Positions 53,652 through 62,484 of a stretch of 64,000 nt of DNA are shown one piece after another. Where the stretch lies: NCBI RefSeq assembly GCF_023700005.1, contig NZ_JAMLJK010000004.1:95402-159401 (forward strand), read 5' to 3'. Made by a program: the position numbers and the translations under genes. The notes under the pieces were generated by a model. That model saw only the letters and a program-made list of their open reading frames with translations, was not told the origin of the DNA and did no database searches. The first letter of the stretch is position 1. Each line of letters starts with the position of its first letter. The stretch is from Larsenimonas rhizosphaerae. GTDB taxonomy: Bacteria; Pseudomonadota; Gammaproteobacteria; Pseudomonadales; Halomonadaceae.

Positions 53652-54071
53652 TCAGAACGCTGGAATCCATGTGCTTGAGCCGAGCTTTTGCTCATTGATC
53701 GTCAGATCAAGTTTTACACGAGCACCGCACCCAGGCGTCAGGCATTCCAGATACATCACGCTGTAGAACGGGTGAAGCCGCTTACTGGTTCGAACGCGCA
53801 TGGTGCCTAGACAGTCATGACATCGGTAACGCGGCATCCGCCCGTTTTTCTGCATCACCTCATGAAGAACATGCGTTATTCCGGTGCAGAGAAGGGATGG
53901 GCACGTAGCGGGTATCGATGACGTAAAGACGTTATTCGGTAGCATTTCCTCCGGGCCGACCTGGATCAGCAGACGCCCGCACTGGGCGCATGTGTCATGG
54001 TTCGGCATGAAGCGAAACGTTGGCAGAGGATGAAAGCGAACAGCCAGGGGATCGAACGAAAGCATAGGCAT
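53652..54071 (-). CDS. Ogr/Delta-like zinc-finger late activator
   Basis: This protein of about 139 residues carries CAQC near residue 25 and, in the second half, the Ogr/Delta finger: YRCHDCLGTMRVRTSKR followed by YLECLTPGCGARVKLDL, giving the C-x2-C...C-x4-C zinc site. P2 Ogr and P4 Delta bind late promoters and recruit RNA polymerase alpha; it is longer than Ogr (72 residues) because of an N-terminal extension with another possible zinc pair (CPSLLC). The start is uncertain: ATG 54071, 54065 and 54008 are all open. The two promoter blocks found nearby are its likely targets. Confidence 0.78.
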   Translation of the reverse strand: MPMLSFDPLAVRFHPLPTFRFMPNHDTCAQCGRLLIQVGPEEMLPNNVFTSSIPATCPSLLCTGITHVLHEVMQKNGRMPRYRCHDCLGTMRVRTSKRLHPFYSVMYLECLTPGCGARVKLDLTINEQKLGSSTWIPAF

Positions 54072-54215
54072 CTTCGACTGATTTAAGGGCAGATAAGGCC
54101 ACCGCACGCCCCAGCGTGCAGCGATGTCTAATCAATACCTTAGCCAAATATACTGTACAAATAAACAGTATTTTTAGTTCGAAGCATTCCCATGCACAGT
54201 AATACCGTTTCAGCG

Positions 54216-55400
54216 CTACTCGTTGGGAAAGAGCTTATCGGCCCAGGCTTGCATCATGGCCGGGCGCTGCTCGGGGGCCATGTGCTCGGCATGGGTATAC
54301 ACGCCCTGGATGCCTGGCAGCTTGTGCGAGAGCTGCATCTCGATCCACTCGCCGGGGTAGCCCATCTCCTTGAGCCCGGTGGCCACCGTGTGGCGCGTAC
54401 CGTGGGGAACGTGGCGGCCTTCATAGCCCATACGCTTGAGCGCCATGCCAAATGCCGCATTAGATAGAAATTGTGAGTTGGCATTTCTACCGACGAAAAG
54501 AATGCCGTATGAGCCGGTAACGTAATGGAGCTCATGCAGTAATTTGAGGGCTTGGCGGGGAAGGGGAACTCTGTGCTTTCTGTTCATCTTCATGCGTTCG
54601 GCTGGGATCGTCCAGATGCCTTTTTGGAAGTCGAACTCAGCCCACTTGGCCTCACGTAACTCCGATGGACGGACAGCGGTCATGAAAAGCAGTTTCAGGC
54701 CGGTTTGAACCATTTTGCTTTTGTCGTAGAGCTCAATGGCCTGTATCAGCTCTGGCAGTTCTTCCTGGGATATGAAAGGGAAACTGCTTTTTTTAGGTCG
54801 CTGTAATGCGCTTGTTATGTCGATCAGAGGGTTATGTGTGGCTCGACCTGTTATGACGGCAAATTTATAGATGTCACGGCAGTAGGCATGCACTTTGCGG
54901 CGCTGTTCGAACTTTTCCTGTTCGTCGATTCGCTTGAAGACTTCTAGCCATTCAAGGGGGTTGATGCTGTCTATATCACGCTCTGCCATGTCTGGAAGCA
55001 CGTAGCGTTCTAAAGCTGACCAGCATTGCCTGCCGCGCCTTGAGCCTTCTTTCCAGCGGGTAATCACCGTTTTGTGCCATTCCTGGGCAAGCGTGATGAA
55101 CTTATTGCGCACGATCTCCTGACGCTCATTTTGCTCACGCTTTCTTTCTTCAGCGGGATCGATGCCTTTGGCTATAAGCCGTCTTGCATCAATGCGCTTT
55201 TCCCGGGCCTCTGCGAGTGTAGTTTCAGGGTATGTCCCAAAACTGATCATGTTGCGCTTTCCATTGGGACGCACGTAGCGAAAGCGCCATCCCTTGCGGC
55301 CATTTGGAGAAATCCTGAGTTCTAATCCCGACCCATCGGACAGGGTGATGACTTTGTCCCCTGGCTTACTTTTCGAGACTTGTTGGGCAGTTAGAGGCAT
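54216..55400 (-). CDS. int: P4-type tyrosine-recombinase integrase
   Basis: This 394-residue integrase has the DUF4102 arm-binding N-terminus (LSDGSGLELRISPNGRKGWR), a SAM-like core-binding domain, and the catalytic domain with arginine in TAVRPSELREAKW near residue 275, HGTRHTVATGL near residue 345 and the tyrosine in GIQGVYTHAEH near residue 373. The C-terminal PAMMQAWADKL is typical. I start at ATG 55400 (MPLTAQQV). It points away from the tRNA-Arg gene 166 bases to its right, the standard arrangement for integration there. Confidence 0.93.
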   Translation of the reverse strand: MPLTAQQVSKSKPGDKVITLSDGSGLELRISPNGRKGWRFRYVRPNGKRNMISFGTYPETTLAEAREKRIDARRLIAKGIDPAEERKREQNERQEIVRNKFITLAQEWHKTVITRWKEGSRRGRQCWSALERYVLPDMAERDIDSINPLEWLEVFKRIDEQEKFEQRRKVHAYCRDIYKFAVITGRATHNPLIDITSALQRPKKSSFPFISQEELPELIQAIELYDKSKMVQTGLKLLFMTAVRPSELREAKWAEFDFQKGIWTIPAERMKMNRKHRVPLPRQALKLLHELHYVTGSYGILFVGRNANSQFLSNAAFGMALKRMGYEGRHVPHGTRHTVATGLKEMGYPGEWIEMQLSHKLPGIQGVYTHAEHMAPEQRPAMMQAWADKLFPNE

Positions 55401-55565
55401 CGTGGCATACCGACATTCTTCGAACAGTGGGTTAGTCCACAACGTATACCATGAGTATGCCGGATTAGGTAGGAATGGCCTGGACTTTCTGGGAAGGGTT
55501 TTAAGGTTACTTCTTTGAATTTAAGGGTTTTTTTGGAACCGCTTGGACGTGTCAGGAACGTCAGG

Positions 55566-55642
55566 TGGCGCCCCCATCAGGATTCGAACCTGAGACCTTC
55601 CCCTTAGGAGGGGGACGCTCTATCCAGCTGAGCTATGGGGGC
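55566..55642 (-). tRNA. tRNA-Arg (anticodon CCT)
   Basis: On the minus strand a full cloverleaf is visible: acceptor GCCCCCA/TGGGGGC, D-arm AGCTCAGCTGGATAGAGC, anticodon stem CCCC-CTCCTAA-GGGG with anticodon CCT, T-arm with GTTCGAATC, discriminator G and an encoded CCA at 55566-55568. The satellite is inserted at its 3' end and leaves the gene intact. Confidence 0.96.
55573..55585. repeat. Right attachment-site repeat within the tRNA
   Basis: CCCATCAGGATTC lies in the acceptor/T-arm part of the tRNA-Arg gene and is repeated at 43167-43179. It marks the right end of the satellite. Confidence 0.65.
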
Positions 55643-55753
55643 GAAGCGGGCATCATTATAAGCACTTGAGCAGGGATGTAAAACCCGCAGGGTGGAGTTC
55701 GTTGTTCGCCGGGCCTACAATGCGGCCTCTTTTTCCAATCGCGGTGAGTAACC

Positions 55754-56542
55754 ATGGGTGCTGAGGCGTACACACCGGGCAATGATCGTCATTTCGATGG
55801 TCTGGCCGAGAAATTTGCCAACAGCATGTATGGCGCGTCCCGCGGGCAGCTTCGGCTCTCGCTGGTGCAGCGCCATATCCGGGCGCACATTCCGCTGCCG
55901 GTGGGCACGGCGCTGCTGGATATCGGGGGCGGGCTGGGGCAGATGAGCGAGTGGGCGCGCCATGAGGGGCTGTGCCCGACGCTGGTGGAGCCGTCTGCCG
56001 AGATGCTGGCCCGCGCCCGCGAGGTGCTGGGGGCTTCGGTGCCGTGTGTGCAGGCGGATCTGCAAACCTTCGCCCGGGAAAGCGCCGCGCCCTGGCCGCG
56101 GGTGGTGTGTCATGCCATGCTCGAGTGGATGGCCCACCCGGAGGAGGCGCTGCCGTTGTTGTATGGGCTTACCGCGCCCGGTGGCTGGCTGTCGCTGATG
56201 GTGTTCAATCACGATGCGCTGCGGTTTTCCAATATCGTCAAGGGCAACCTTGAGCGTGTGGTGGATGGGCGCAGCCTGGCAGGCCGGGGGGATAGAAAGC
56301 GGCTGACGCCGATCTCCCCGATGACCCATGCCCAGGTGCTGGGCTGGGCCGAGGCGGCCGGGTTTGAGTGCCGGGCGGTGTCGGGCATTCGCGTCTTCCA
56401 TGATTACCTGCGCGAACGTACGCCCAGCGAGGTGCAGCTTTCGCAGCTGGCCGAGCTGGAGGCCCGGTTCGGCGATCAGGAACCCTACTGGCGGCTGGGC
56501 CGCTACCTTCATTATTGTTTATACCGTCCGGAGTCTTCATGA
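55754..56542 (+). CDS. cmoM: tRNA cmo5U methyltransferase CmoM-like
   Basis: This 262-residue SAM-dependent methyltransferase resembles CmoM (formerly SmtA), which methylates the carboxyl of 5-carboxymethoxyuridine in tRNA wobble positions. Motif I is LLDIGGGLGQMSEWA near residue 53, and VCHAMLEWMAHPEEALPLLY near residue 118 matches the family. AGTAACC precedes the ATG; the ribosome site is GGTGAG. It overlaps rsmC by ATGA, a pairing of two RNA methyltransferases. Confidence 0.78.
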   Translation: MGAEAYTPGNDRHFDGLAEKFANSMYGASRGQLRLSLVQRHIRAHIPLPVGTALLDIGGGLGQMSEWARHEGLCPTLVEPSAEMLARAREVLGASVPCVQADLQTFARESAAPWPRVVCHAMLEWMAHPEEALPLLYGLTAPGGWLSLMVFNHDALRFSNIVKGNLERVVDGRSLAGRGDRKRLTPISPMTHAQVLGWAEAAGFECRAVSGIRVFHDYLRERTPSEVQLSQLAELEARFGDQEPYWRLGRYLHYCLYRPESS

Positions 56543-57519
56543 GCGCAGAACGTCCTGTTTTTCAGATCCTCGACCGCCAGGATAGCGCCGTCTACGCCGC
56601 TGCCCTGTGGGTGGCGCCGCCGGAAGGCGGTGATGTGGCCCCCGGGGCGGCCGTCTGGACGGCAGATCATGCCATTGCCACTCATTATCGGGAACGCGGT
56701 GTGATGGTGTTTGAAGGGCTTGAGGCGCCGGAGTACGGCTTTGATCGGGCATTGCTGTTCTGGCCCAAGGCACAGGCGCTGGGGCGCTGGTGGCTGCAGA
56801 CGCTGTGCACGGTGCTGAAGGACGGTGCCACCCTTGATGTGGTGGGGGAGCATCAGGTCGGCATCAAGCGGATGCCGAAACTGATGGAGGAGCTGGGACT
56901 GGCCGGTGAGCGGGTGGATAACGCCCGGCGCTGTTCCATCTTCAGCATGGCGGTAGCGCCGGTGCCGGCGCCGGATTCCTTTTCGCGCTTCGAGGCGCTG
57001 GGGCTGACGCTGGTGAGCCATCCGGGCGTGTTCGGCCATGGCAAGCTCGACGATGGCACGGCGCTTCTGCTGGAGAACCTGCCGGAGCTGAAGGGGGAAG
57101 TGCTGGATGTCGGCTGTGGCGATGGCATTATCGCTGCCTTTGCCGCGAAGCAGGGCGTGAACGTGACCGCCTGTGATGTCAGCCACTTTGCCGTGGAGGC
57201 CACGAAACAGACGCTGGCAGCCAATGAGGTGGAAGGCCGGGTGGTGGCCAGTGACATGCTGGAAAGTGTGGAAGGGCGCTTTCACGCCATTATCACCAAC
57301 CCGCCGTTTCATGAAGAGCGCGATGTGACGCTGATGCCGACCCGGCGGCTGATCGAGCAGGCCGCGGGCATGCTGAAGATGAAAAGTGCGTTTTATCTGG
57401 TGGCCAACAGTTTTCTGCCGTATCAGGAGGCCCTGTCGCGCACGTTCAACTCGGTTGAGGTGATCGCGGATAATCGCCGCTTCAAGGTGTATGAGTGCCG
57501 CTACCCGAAGCGGCGCTGA
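56539..57519 (+). CDS. rsmC: 16S rRNA m2G1207 methyltransferase
   Basis: This 326-residue protein has the two-domain RsmC structure: an inactive N-terminal methyltransferase-like half and a catalytic C-terminal half with EVLDVGCGDGIIAAFA near residue 193 and the guanine-methyltransferase motif ITNPPFHEERD near residue 253. Start at ATG 56539, overlapping cmoM by four bases. It converges on greB 18 bases downstream. Confidence 0.9.
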   Translation: MSAERPVFQILDRQDSAVYAAALWVAPPEGGDVAPGAAVWTADHAIATHYRERGVMVFEGLEAPEYGFDRALLFWPKAQALGRWWLQTLCTVLKDGATLDVVGEHQVGIKRMPKLMEELGLAGERVDNARRCSIFSMAVAPVPAPDSFSRFEALGLTLVSHPGVFGHGKLDDGTALLLENLPELKGEVLDVGCGDGIIAAFAAKQGVNVTACDVSHFAVEATKQTLAANEVEGRVVASDMLESVEGRFHAIITNPPFHEERDVTLMPTRRLIEQAAGMLKMKSAFYLVANSFLPYQEALSRTFNSVEVIADNRRFKVYECRYPKRR

Positions 57520-57537
57520 GGCCGTCAGGCGCCGATG

Positions 57538-58062
57538 TCAGGCATCGGGGCCGTCGTAGTCGATATCGGTAATGATGTAGTGGGTCGACCCGCCCGGGGC
57601 GTCCACGTTGATGTCGGCATCGAGTTCCTTTCCCAGCAGGGCACGCGCCAGCGGTGCATCGATGCTGATCCAGTGCTTGCGTGTGTCGGTCTCGTCGGGG
57701 CCGACAATTCGCACGGTCATTTCCTCTCCTTCATCATCTTCCAGCGTCACCCAGGCACTGAAGAAGACTCGTGAGGTGTCATCCGGGCGCCGGCTGACTA
57801 CCGTCAGGGCGTCGAGGCGCTTTTGCAGGTAGGCAATGCGGGAGATGGTCTTGTTGAGTTCCCGCTTGTTGTAGGTGTAATCGGCGTTTTCACTGCGGTC
57901 GCCCTGGGCGGCGGCTTCACCGGTCTTGCGGGACAGTTCCGGTCGGCGCTCCCGTGCCAGATGGTTCAGCAGCCCTTCCATGCGGGCATAGCCCTGGGGG
58001 GTGATCAGGTTGGTCTTTTTTTCCTGGCGCGGGTCGGTGGCCGGGTCGCGCCAGCGGCTCAT
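57538..58062 (-). CDS. greB: Transcription elongation factor GreB
   Basis: This 174-residue protein rescues backtracked RNA polymerase by stimulating transcript cleavage. The N-terminal coiled coil includes the GDRSENADYTYNKRELNKTI block with the acidic tip residues, and the C-terminal FKBP-like domain has RVFFSAWVTLEDDEGEEMTV and ISIDAPLARALLGKELD. GreB rather than GreA is indicated by the N-terminal extension (MSRWRDP) and the Asn-Lys-Arg pattern. ATG 58062 has AAAGGA six bases upstream. Confidence 0.9.
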   Translation of the reverse strand: MSRWRDPATDPRQEKKTNLITPQGYARMEGLLNHLARERRPELSRKTGEAAAQGDRSENADYTYNKRELNKTISRIAYLQKRLDALTVVSRRPDDTSRVFFSAWVTLEDDEGEEMTVRIVGPDETDTRKHWISIDAPLARALLGKELDADINVDAPGGSTHYIITDIDYDGPDA

Positions 58063-58186
58063 GTTGCGTCCTTTCATTCGTATGTCTCCGCGTCGTTGCA
58101 CGCACCCTGAAATGTAATCAAACGGTTAATAATGCCTTAAGACCGCGAGCGCACTGTGCGGGCATATCCTTTCAGGAGGAGCCTTC

Positions 58187-58849
58187 ATGCCTCGTCCCAT
58201 GTTGTCGCCCGATAGCACTGCCTTGCCACTGGGAAGTTATCTGAGTGGTCCTGGCGATGCCGATTATCCAGCGCTGTGTACACGAATCAAGACGCGGTAT
58301 CAGCAGGTGCATGATGCCCGGCTGACGTACTTTCATCCACACCAGTTTGTACTGGACCAGGGCGGGCAATGGCGGGGCAGCGCCGGGTTCAGCAGCGCAC
58401 GTACTGCCCCCCTGTATCTGGAGCAGTACCTTGATGATCCCATCGAGGCGCTGGTCAGTGATCATCTGGGGCGGCCCGTTGCCCGCGACGGCATTATCGA
58501 AGTCGGTAATCTGGTGGCTGCTTCCGGCTATTCCCGCCCGCTGATTGCCGTACTGACCCGCTTTTTCTCGTCCGTGAATGCCGATGTGGTGGTATTTACC
58601 GGCACGCCGCTGCTGCTGGCCGCCTTCTACCGGTTACGCATTGCGCTGATTTCACTGGGGGCGGCACTGCCTGAACGCCTGAGCGACATGACCACTCAGT
58701 GGGGGCGGTATTACGCCCACCGTCCGGTTGTCGTGGCGGCGCCGGTGGCTGCCAGCCTCGCTTCACTTGATCGAGGGGGCAATCAGGCCCTGTGGCGCTC
58801 ATGCCCGCTTCCTCGCACCACCCTGCAGGAGATCATTAATGGCCGTTGA
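58187..58849 (+). CDS. Thermostable-haemolysin-family protein (GNAT/AHL-synthase-like)
   Basis: This 220-residue protein belongs to the T_hemolysin family (named after Vibrio delta-TH), with DARLTYFHPHQF near residue 44, IIEVGNLVAASGYSRPLIAV near residue 103 and VVFTGTPLLLAAFYRLRIAL near residue 140. The fold pattern is that of GNAT/autoinducer-synthase acyltransferases, so an acyl-transfer role is more likely than lysis. GGAGGAG lies five bases before the ATG. It overlaps the AMP ligase gene by 11 bases and heads a four-gene unit with a ligase, a diiron enzyme and an SDR. Confidence 0.72.
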   Translation: MPRPMLSPDSTALPLGSYLSGPGDADYPALCTRIKTRYQQVHDARLTYFHPHQFVLDQGGQWRGSAGFSSARTAPLYLEQYLDDPIEALVSDHLGRPVARDGIIEVGNLVAASGYSRPLIAVLTRFFSSVNADVVVFTGTPLLLAAFYRLRIALISLGAALPERLSDMTTQWGRYYAHRPVVVAAPVAASLASLDRGGNQALWRSCPLPRTTLQEIINGR

Positions 58850-60299
58850 TGCATGCCCGGCGTCTTCGCTGGTATCGGTACTGAGGGCGAGAGGTGCGGC
58901 CTCGGTCCTGTTTGATCTGGATGGTCGTCCGGTCACGGTGAAGGATGTTTTTCACCAGGCCGAGGGGCTGGCTCGGCGGCTGGCCGAAGAGGGCGTTCAG
59001 ACGCTGGGGCTTCAGGCGGATAACGGCCTGTTGTGGTGGGTCGCTGCCATCGCTGCGCGAGCGGGTGGGCTGACGCTGGTACCGGTGCCGTCGTTCTTTA
59101 CTCCGGCGCAGCAGCAGCACGTCCTGCGTGATGCCGGGGTGGATGCCCTGCTGACACCGGCCCATGCCGATCAGCAGGGGGAGCTGATGCCCGGGTATCG
59201 GCTGGAGCGTTATCGGTGTCGGCAGCAGCCCCCCGAGGGGTGCGCGCTGGTGACGTATACCTCCGGCACGACAGGCTCACCTCGCGGTGTGTGCCTGGAA
59301 GCTCGCCAGTTGGACCAGGTAGCTGCGGCGCTGGCAGAGGTGGTGATCGAGTGCGGTGTTCAGCGTCATTTGCAGGTGTTGCCACTGTCGGTACTGCTTG
59401 AGCAGGTTGCCGGTGAGGCCGTACTGCGCGGTGGCGGAACGCTGGTGCTGTCACCGCTGGCCCGGTTGGGCTGGGTGGGCATGGCGGGCATCGATACCGA
59501 ACGGCTGGCAGATCGGTTGCGAGCGCTGGCCATCCACAGTGCGGTCATCGTGCCGGATATGCTGGCCGGGCTGATGGCGCAGCAGCAGCTTGCTCCCTTG
59601 ACGGACATGCGCCTGCTGGCGCTGGGAGGCGGGCATACACCGCCGGCGCGGGTTGCCGACGCGATGGCGCTGGGGCTGCCGGTACTGGAAGGCTACGGCC
59701 TGTCCGAATGTGCCTCCGTGGTGGCGCTTAATCGCCCGGGCCAGGCGGTGGCCGGCTCGGTGGGGCATCCGCTGAGCCATGTGGAGGTACGTATCCGGCA
59801 TGGGGAGGTGCAGGTCCGGGGCAATAGCCTGCTGGGGTATCTGCATGATGATACGCCGCGCGCCGAATGGCTGGCGACCGGGGATCTGGGACGGCTGGAT
59901 GACGAGGGGCGGCTGTGGATCGAGGGGCGGCGCAAGCATGTGATCGTGACCGGGCTGGGCCGCAATGTGTCGCCGGAGTGGATTGAAGCCGAGCTGACCG
60001 CCGAGCCGCTCATTGATCAGGCGATGGTCTACGGCGATGAGCAGGTGGGGCTGCGAGCCCTGCTGGTGAGCTCGGCCACGGATGATGAGATTGACGGGGC
60101 GCTGGCCCGGGTACACGCCCGACTGCCTGCCTACGCCCGCCTGAATGGCTGGGCGCGCCATGCGCCCTTTACGCGGGAAGGCGGTGAACTGACCGCCAAT
60201 GGACGGCTTCGGCGTGCGCTGGTGCTGTCTCGTCCTGCTGCATTGACAACCGCCGTGCCTGACGCACTGGCTCCTGATATGACCTCGTATGGAGAATGA
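58839..60299 (+). CDS. AMP-dependent acyl ligase (ANL family)
   Basis: This 486-residue adenylating enzyme has the ATP loop VTYTSGTTGSPRGV near residue 140, YGLSECASVV near residue 287, GDLGRLDDEGRLWIEGRRKH near residue 350 and the C-terminal lysine region ELTANGRLRRA, where the usual catalytic lysine (GK) is replaced by GR. It probably activates a fatty or other carboxylic acid for its operon partners. ATG 58839 has GGAG seven bases upstream; the longer frame to 58728 would lie inside the preceding gene. The diiron enzyme gene starts within three bases of its stop. Confidence 0.82.
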   Translation: MAVDACPASSLVSVLRARGAASVLFDLDGRPVTVKDVFHQAEGLARRLAEEGVQTLGLQADNGLLWWVAAIAARAGGLTLVPVPSFFTPAQQQHVLRDAGVDALLTPAHADQQGELMPGYRLERYRCRQQPPEGCALVTYTSGTTGSPRGVCLEARQLDQVAAALAEVVIECGVQRHLQVLPLSVLLEQVAGEAVLRGGGTLVLSPLARLGWVGMAGIDTERLADRLRALAIHSAVIVPDMLAGLMAQQQLAPLTDMRLLALGGGHTPPARVADAMALGLPVLEGYGLSECASVVALNRPGQAVAGSVGHPLSHVEVRIRHGEVQVRGNSLLGYLHDDTPRAEWLATGDLGRLDDEGRLWIEGRRKHVIVTGLGRNVSPEWIEAELTAEPLIDQAMVYGDEQVGLRALLVSSATDDEIDGALARVHARLPAYARLNGWARHAPFTREGGELTANGRLRRALVLSRPAALTTAVPDALAPDMTSYGE

Positions 60300-60301
60300 C
60301 C

Positions 60302-60976
60302 ATGACCGCACTGCTTTTTGAACGCCTGAAGGAAGAAACCGCAGAAGATCTGAACTGGCTGCTGGCCGCGCCGCTGATCGCCGATTGCCGCGAAGGCTAT
60401 ATCACGCTGGAGCGCTATACCCGCTATCTGAGCCAGGCCTATCAGCACGTCAAGCACACGGTACCGCTGATGATGGCGACCGGTGCCCGACTGACGGATG
60501 AGCAGGAATGGCTGCGCGAGGCGCTGTGTGAATACATTGAGGAAGAAGTCGGGCATCAGGAGTGGATCCTGAATGATCTGGCCGTATGCGGTATCGACAA
60601 GGATACGGTTCGCCACGCCAGGCCCTGGCCCGAAACCGAGATGATGGTCAGCTATGCCTACGACAGCGTCATGCGGAAAAATCCGGTCAGCTTCTTTGGC
60701 ATGGTGTATGTGCTGGAAAGCACCAGCGTGTCGCTGGCAACCCCGCTGGGTGAGATCATTCAAAGCGAGCTGGCCCTGCCAAAATCTGCCTTCAGTTACC
60801 TTTACTCGCATGGCAGCCTGGATCTCGAGCACCTCGATTTCTTTGAAAAACTGGTCAACCGTATTACGGACAGGAAGCAGCAGGACGACATCATTCACAT
60901 GGCGCGGATGATGTATCGCCTGTGGGGCGGCATGTTCTACGCCGTAACTGCCAACGAACCGGAGGCGCGCGCATGA
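60302..60976 (+). CDS. Haem-oxygenase-like diiron enzyme (TenA/PqqC-like)
   Basis: This 224-residue all-helical protein has the metal pattern of haem-oxygenase-like diiron oxidases: EEEVGHQEWIL near residue 82 (E-x3-H) and YSHGSLDLEHLDFFEKL near residue 165 (H, D-x2-H). Relatives oxidise fatty acids, amino acids or tailored intermediates (UndA, BesC, SznF). I prefer ATG 60302, with GGAG seven bases upstream; ATG 60296 would touch that site. Between a ligase and an SDR it is likely to oxidise an activated substrate. It overlaps the SDR gene by ATGA. Confidence 0.78.
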   Translation: MTALLFERLKEETAEDLNWLLAAPLIADCREGYITLERYTRYLSQAYQHVKHTVPLMMATGARLTDEQEWLREALCEYIEEEVGHQEWILNDLAVCGIDKDTVRHARPWPETEMMVSYAYDSVMRKNPVSFFGMVYVLESTSVSLATPLGEIIQSELALPKSAFSYLYSHGSLDLEHLDFFEKLVNRITDRKQQDDIIHMARMMYRLWGGMFYAVTANEPEARA

Positions 60977-61746
60977 AGATCGCCATCCTGACCGGTGCCA
61001 GTGGTGGCATCGGCCGTGCCTGCGCCACCCGGCTGGCGGACGACGGCTGGCAGCTGATGCTGGTTGGTCGGCGTACCACGCCGCTGGCGGAGCTGGCGTC
61101 TCGACTGCCTGGTCATCATGAGGTGGTCGCCGGCAACCTGAATGAAGCCTCTACCCGCACCGCCATCGTTGAGCGCCTCACGGCGCTTGACTGGGCGCCG
61201 TCCCTGCTCATCAACAATGCCGGCGTCAATCAGTTGAGCTTTCTTGGTGATTGCGACGAGGCGGAGATCGAGGCGCAGCTGACCACCAACCTGATTGCGC
61301 CGATCCTTTTGACGCGGGCCCTTTTGCCGCTGATGGCCCGACCGGGGCAGGTCGTCAACATCGGCTCGGCGCTGGGGGCCATCGGCCATCCCGGTTACAG
61401 CATTTATGGCGCCAGCAAGGCCGGTATGCGGCTGTTCTCCCAGGCACTTGATCGCGAGCTGGGCGATGACAACATTCGCGTTGGCTGGCTGGCCCCACGT
61501 GCCACGCATACCACCATGAACAACGAGGCCGCCCAGGCAATGCAGAAGGCGCTGGGCACGCGGGTCGATGCCCCGGATGTGGTGGCTCAGGCGCTGATGA
61601 CACATCTGAAACGGCCTTGTACCGAGCGTTTCATCGGGCAGCCGGAGGGCTTCTTCGCCCGGCTCAACAGCTTTCTGCCGGATCTGGTGCGGGGCAGTCT
61701 CATCAAGCAACTGCCGATCATTCGCCGCTTTACCCATCCCGCCTGA
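60973..61746 (+). CDS. Short-chain dehydrogenase/reductase
   Basis: This 257-residue classical SDR has the cofactor loop LTGASGGIGRACA near residue 6, NNAG near residue 79, and the catalytic Ser-Tyr-Lys in GSALGAIGHPGYSIYGASKAG (Ser near 127, Tyr near 140, Lys near 144). GGAGG lies eight bases before the ATG. The end of the protein is basic and hydrophobic (RGSLIKQLPIIRRFTH), perhaps a membrane contact. Last gene of the four-gene cluster; it would reduce or oxidise the product of the diiron enzyme. Confidence 0.87.
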   Translation: MKIAILTGASGGIGRACATRLADDGWQLMLVGRRTTPLAELASRLPGHHEVVAGNLNEASTRTAIVERLTALDWAPSLLINNAGVNQLSFLGDCDEAEIEAQLTTNLIAPILLTRALLPLMARPGQVVNIGSALGAIGHPGYSIYGASKAGMRLFSQALDRELGDDNIRVGWLAPRATHTTMNNEAAQAMQKALGTRVDAPDVVAQALMTHLKRPCTERFIGQPEGFFARLNSFLPDLVRGSLIKQLPIIRRFTHPA

Positions 61747-61854
61747 AAACAGGCGCAGACTCGGCTGATTGGCATCATGGCGCGGTTACAGCGATACTGG
61801 GTGCTTCCGTTATCGGCATATCGCTGATGACCCAGACCGCAAAGGCCCTGACCG

Positions 61855-62481
61855 ATGAGCGAGACTGTCCCCGATACGCCCCGGTTTACCGGGGCTGATG
61901 TGGAAACCGTCGAGACAGAAGTGTTGCAGGACGGTTTTTTTTCGCTGGAATGCCGCCATTTCAAGCACCGACGGTTTGACGGAAGCATCAGCCCGGTACT
62001 GACCCGTGAAGTGCACGTGCGTCATGATGCTGTCGGCATTATCCTCTATGATCCGGCCCGCGATGCCGTAGTACTGGTAGAGCAGTGCCGTGCAGGTGCG
62101 CTGAATGATCCCGTGACGCCCTGGCTGATCGAGCCGGTGGCAGGACTTGTCGACAAGGACGAGTCACTCGAGGATGTCGCCCGTCGCGAGGCCGAGGAAG
62201 AAGCCGGCTGCAGCGTCAGTGAAGTGATTCGGCTGTACAGCTATTACCCGAGTCCGGGAGCCTGCACTGAAAGGGTCACGCTGTTCTGTGCATTGATCGA
62301 TAGCGCTCCGATCGGCGGTGTACACGGCCTTGCTGACGAGGGAGAGGATATTCAGGTTCACGTCATCGCCTTCCCGGCTGCCTGGGAGATGATGATGGCG
62401 GGCCGATTGAATAATGCGATGGCCATTATCGGTATGCAGTGGTTGTCTAGGGAGCGCGCAAGTTTGCGTGCAAGGAGCTGA
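61855..62481 (+). CDS. nudF: ADP-ribose pyrophosphatase (Nudix)
   Basis: This 208-residue Nudix hydrolase has the box GLVDKDESLEDVARREAEEE near residue 97, ending in EEAGC, with the preceding WLIEPVAG typical of ADP-ribose pyrophosphatases. It is followed by yqiB and cpdA in the same order as in Escherichia coli, which supports nudF. About 110 bases separate it from the SDR gene. Confidence 0.9.
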   Translation: MSETVPDTPRFTGADVETVETEVLQDGFFSLECRHFKHRRFDGSISPVLTREVHVRHDAVGIILYDPARDAVVLVEQCRAGALNDPVTPWLIEPVAGLVDKDESLEDVARREAEEEAGCSVSEVIRLYSYYPSPGACTERVTLFCALIDSAPIGGVHGLADEGEDIQVHVIAFPAAWEMMMAGRLNNAMAIIGMQWLSRERASLRARS

Positions 62482-62484
62482 ATC

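Larger units (their letters stand above)
43167..55585. mobile_element. Integrated P4-like phage satellite in tRNA-Arg(CCT)
   Basis: About 12.4 kb lies between a tRNA-Arg(CCT) gene and a 13-base copy of that tRNA's 3' part (CCCATCAGGATTC at 43167-43179 and 55573-55585). It has a P4-type integrase next to the tRNA, an Ogr/Delta activator, AlpA, a CI-like immunity leader, primase and DUF927 helicase genes, an iteron origin, a cos-like site and an AT-rich cargo at the far end. There are no capsid, tail or terminase genes, so it would depend on a helper phage. Gene order follows P4: att-cargo-cos-late gene-origin and replication-immunity-int. Function of the cargo is inferred to be anti-phage. Confidence 0.83.
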
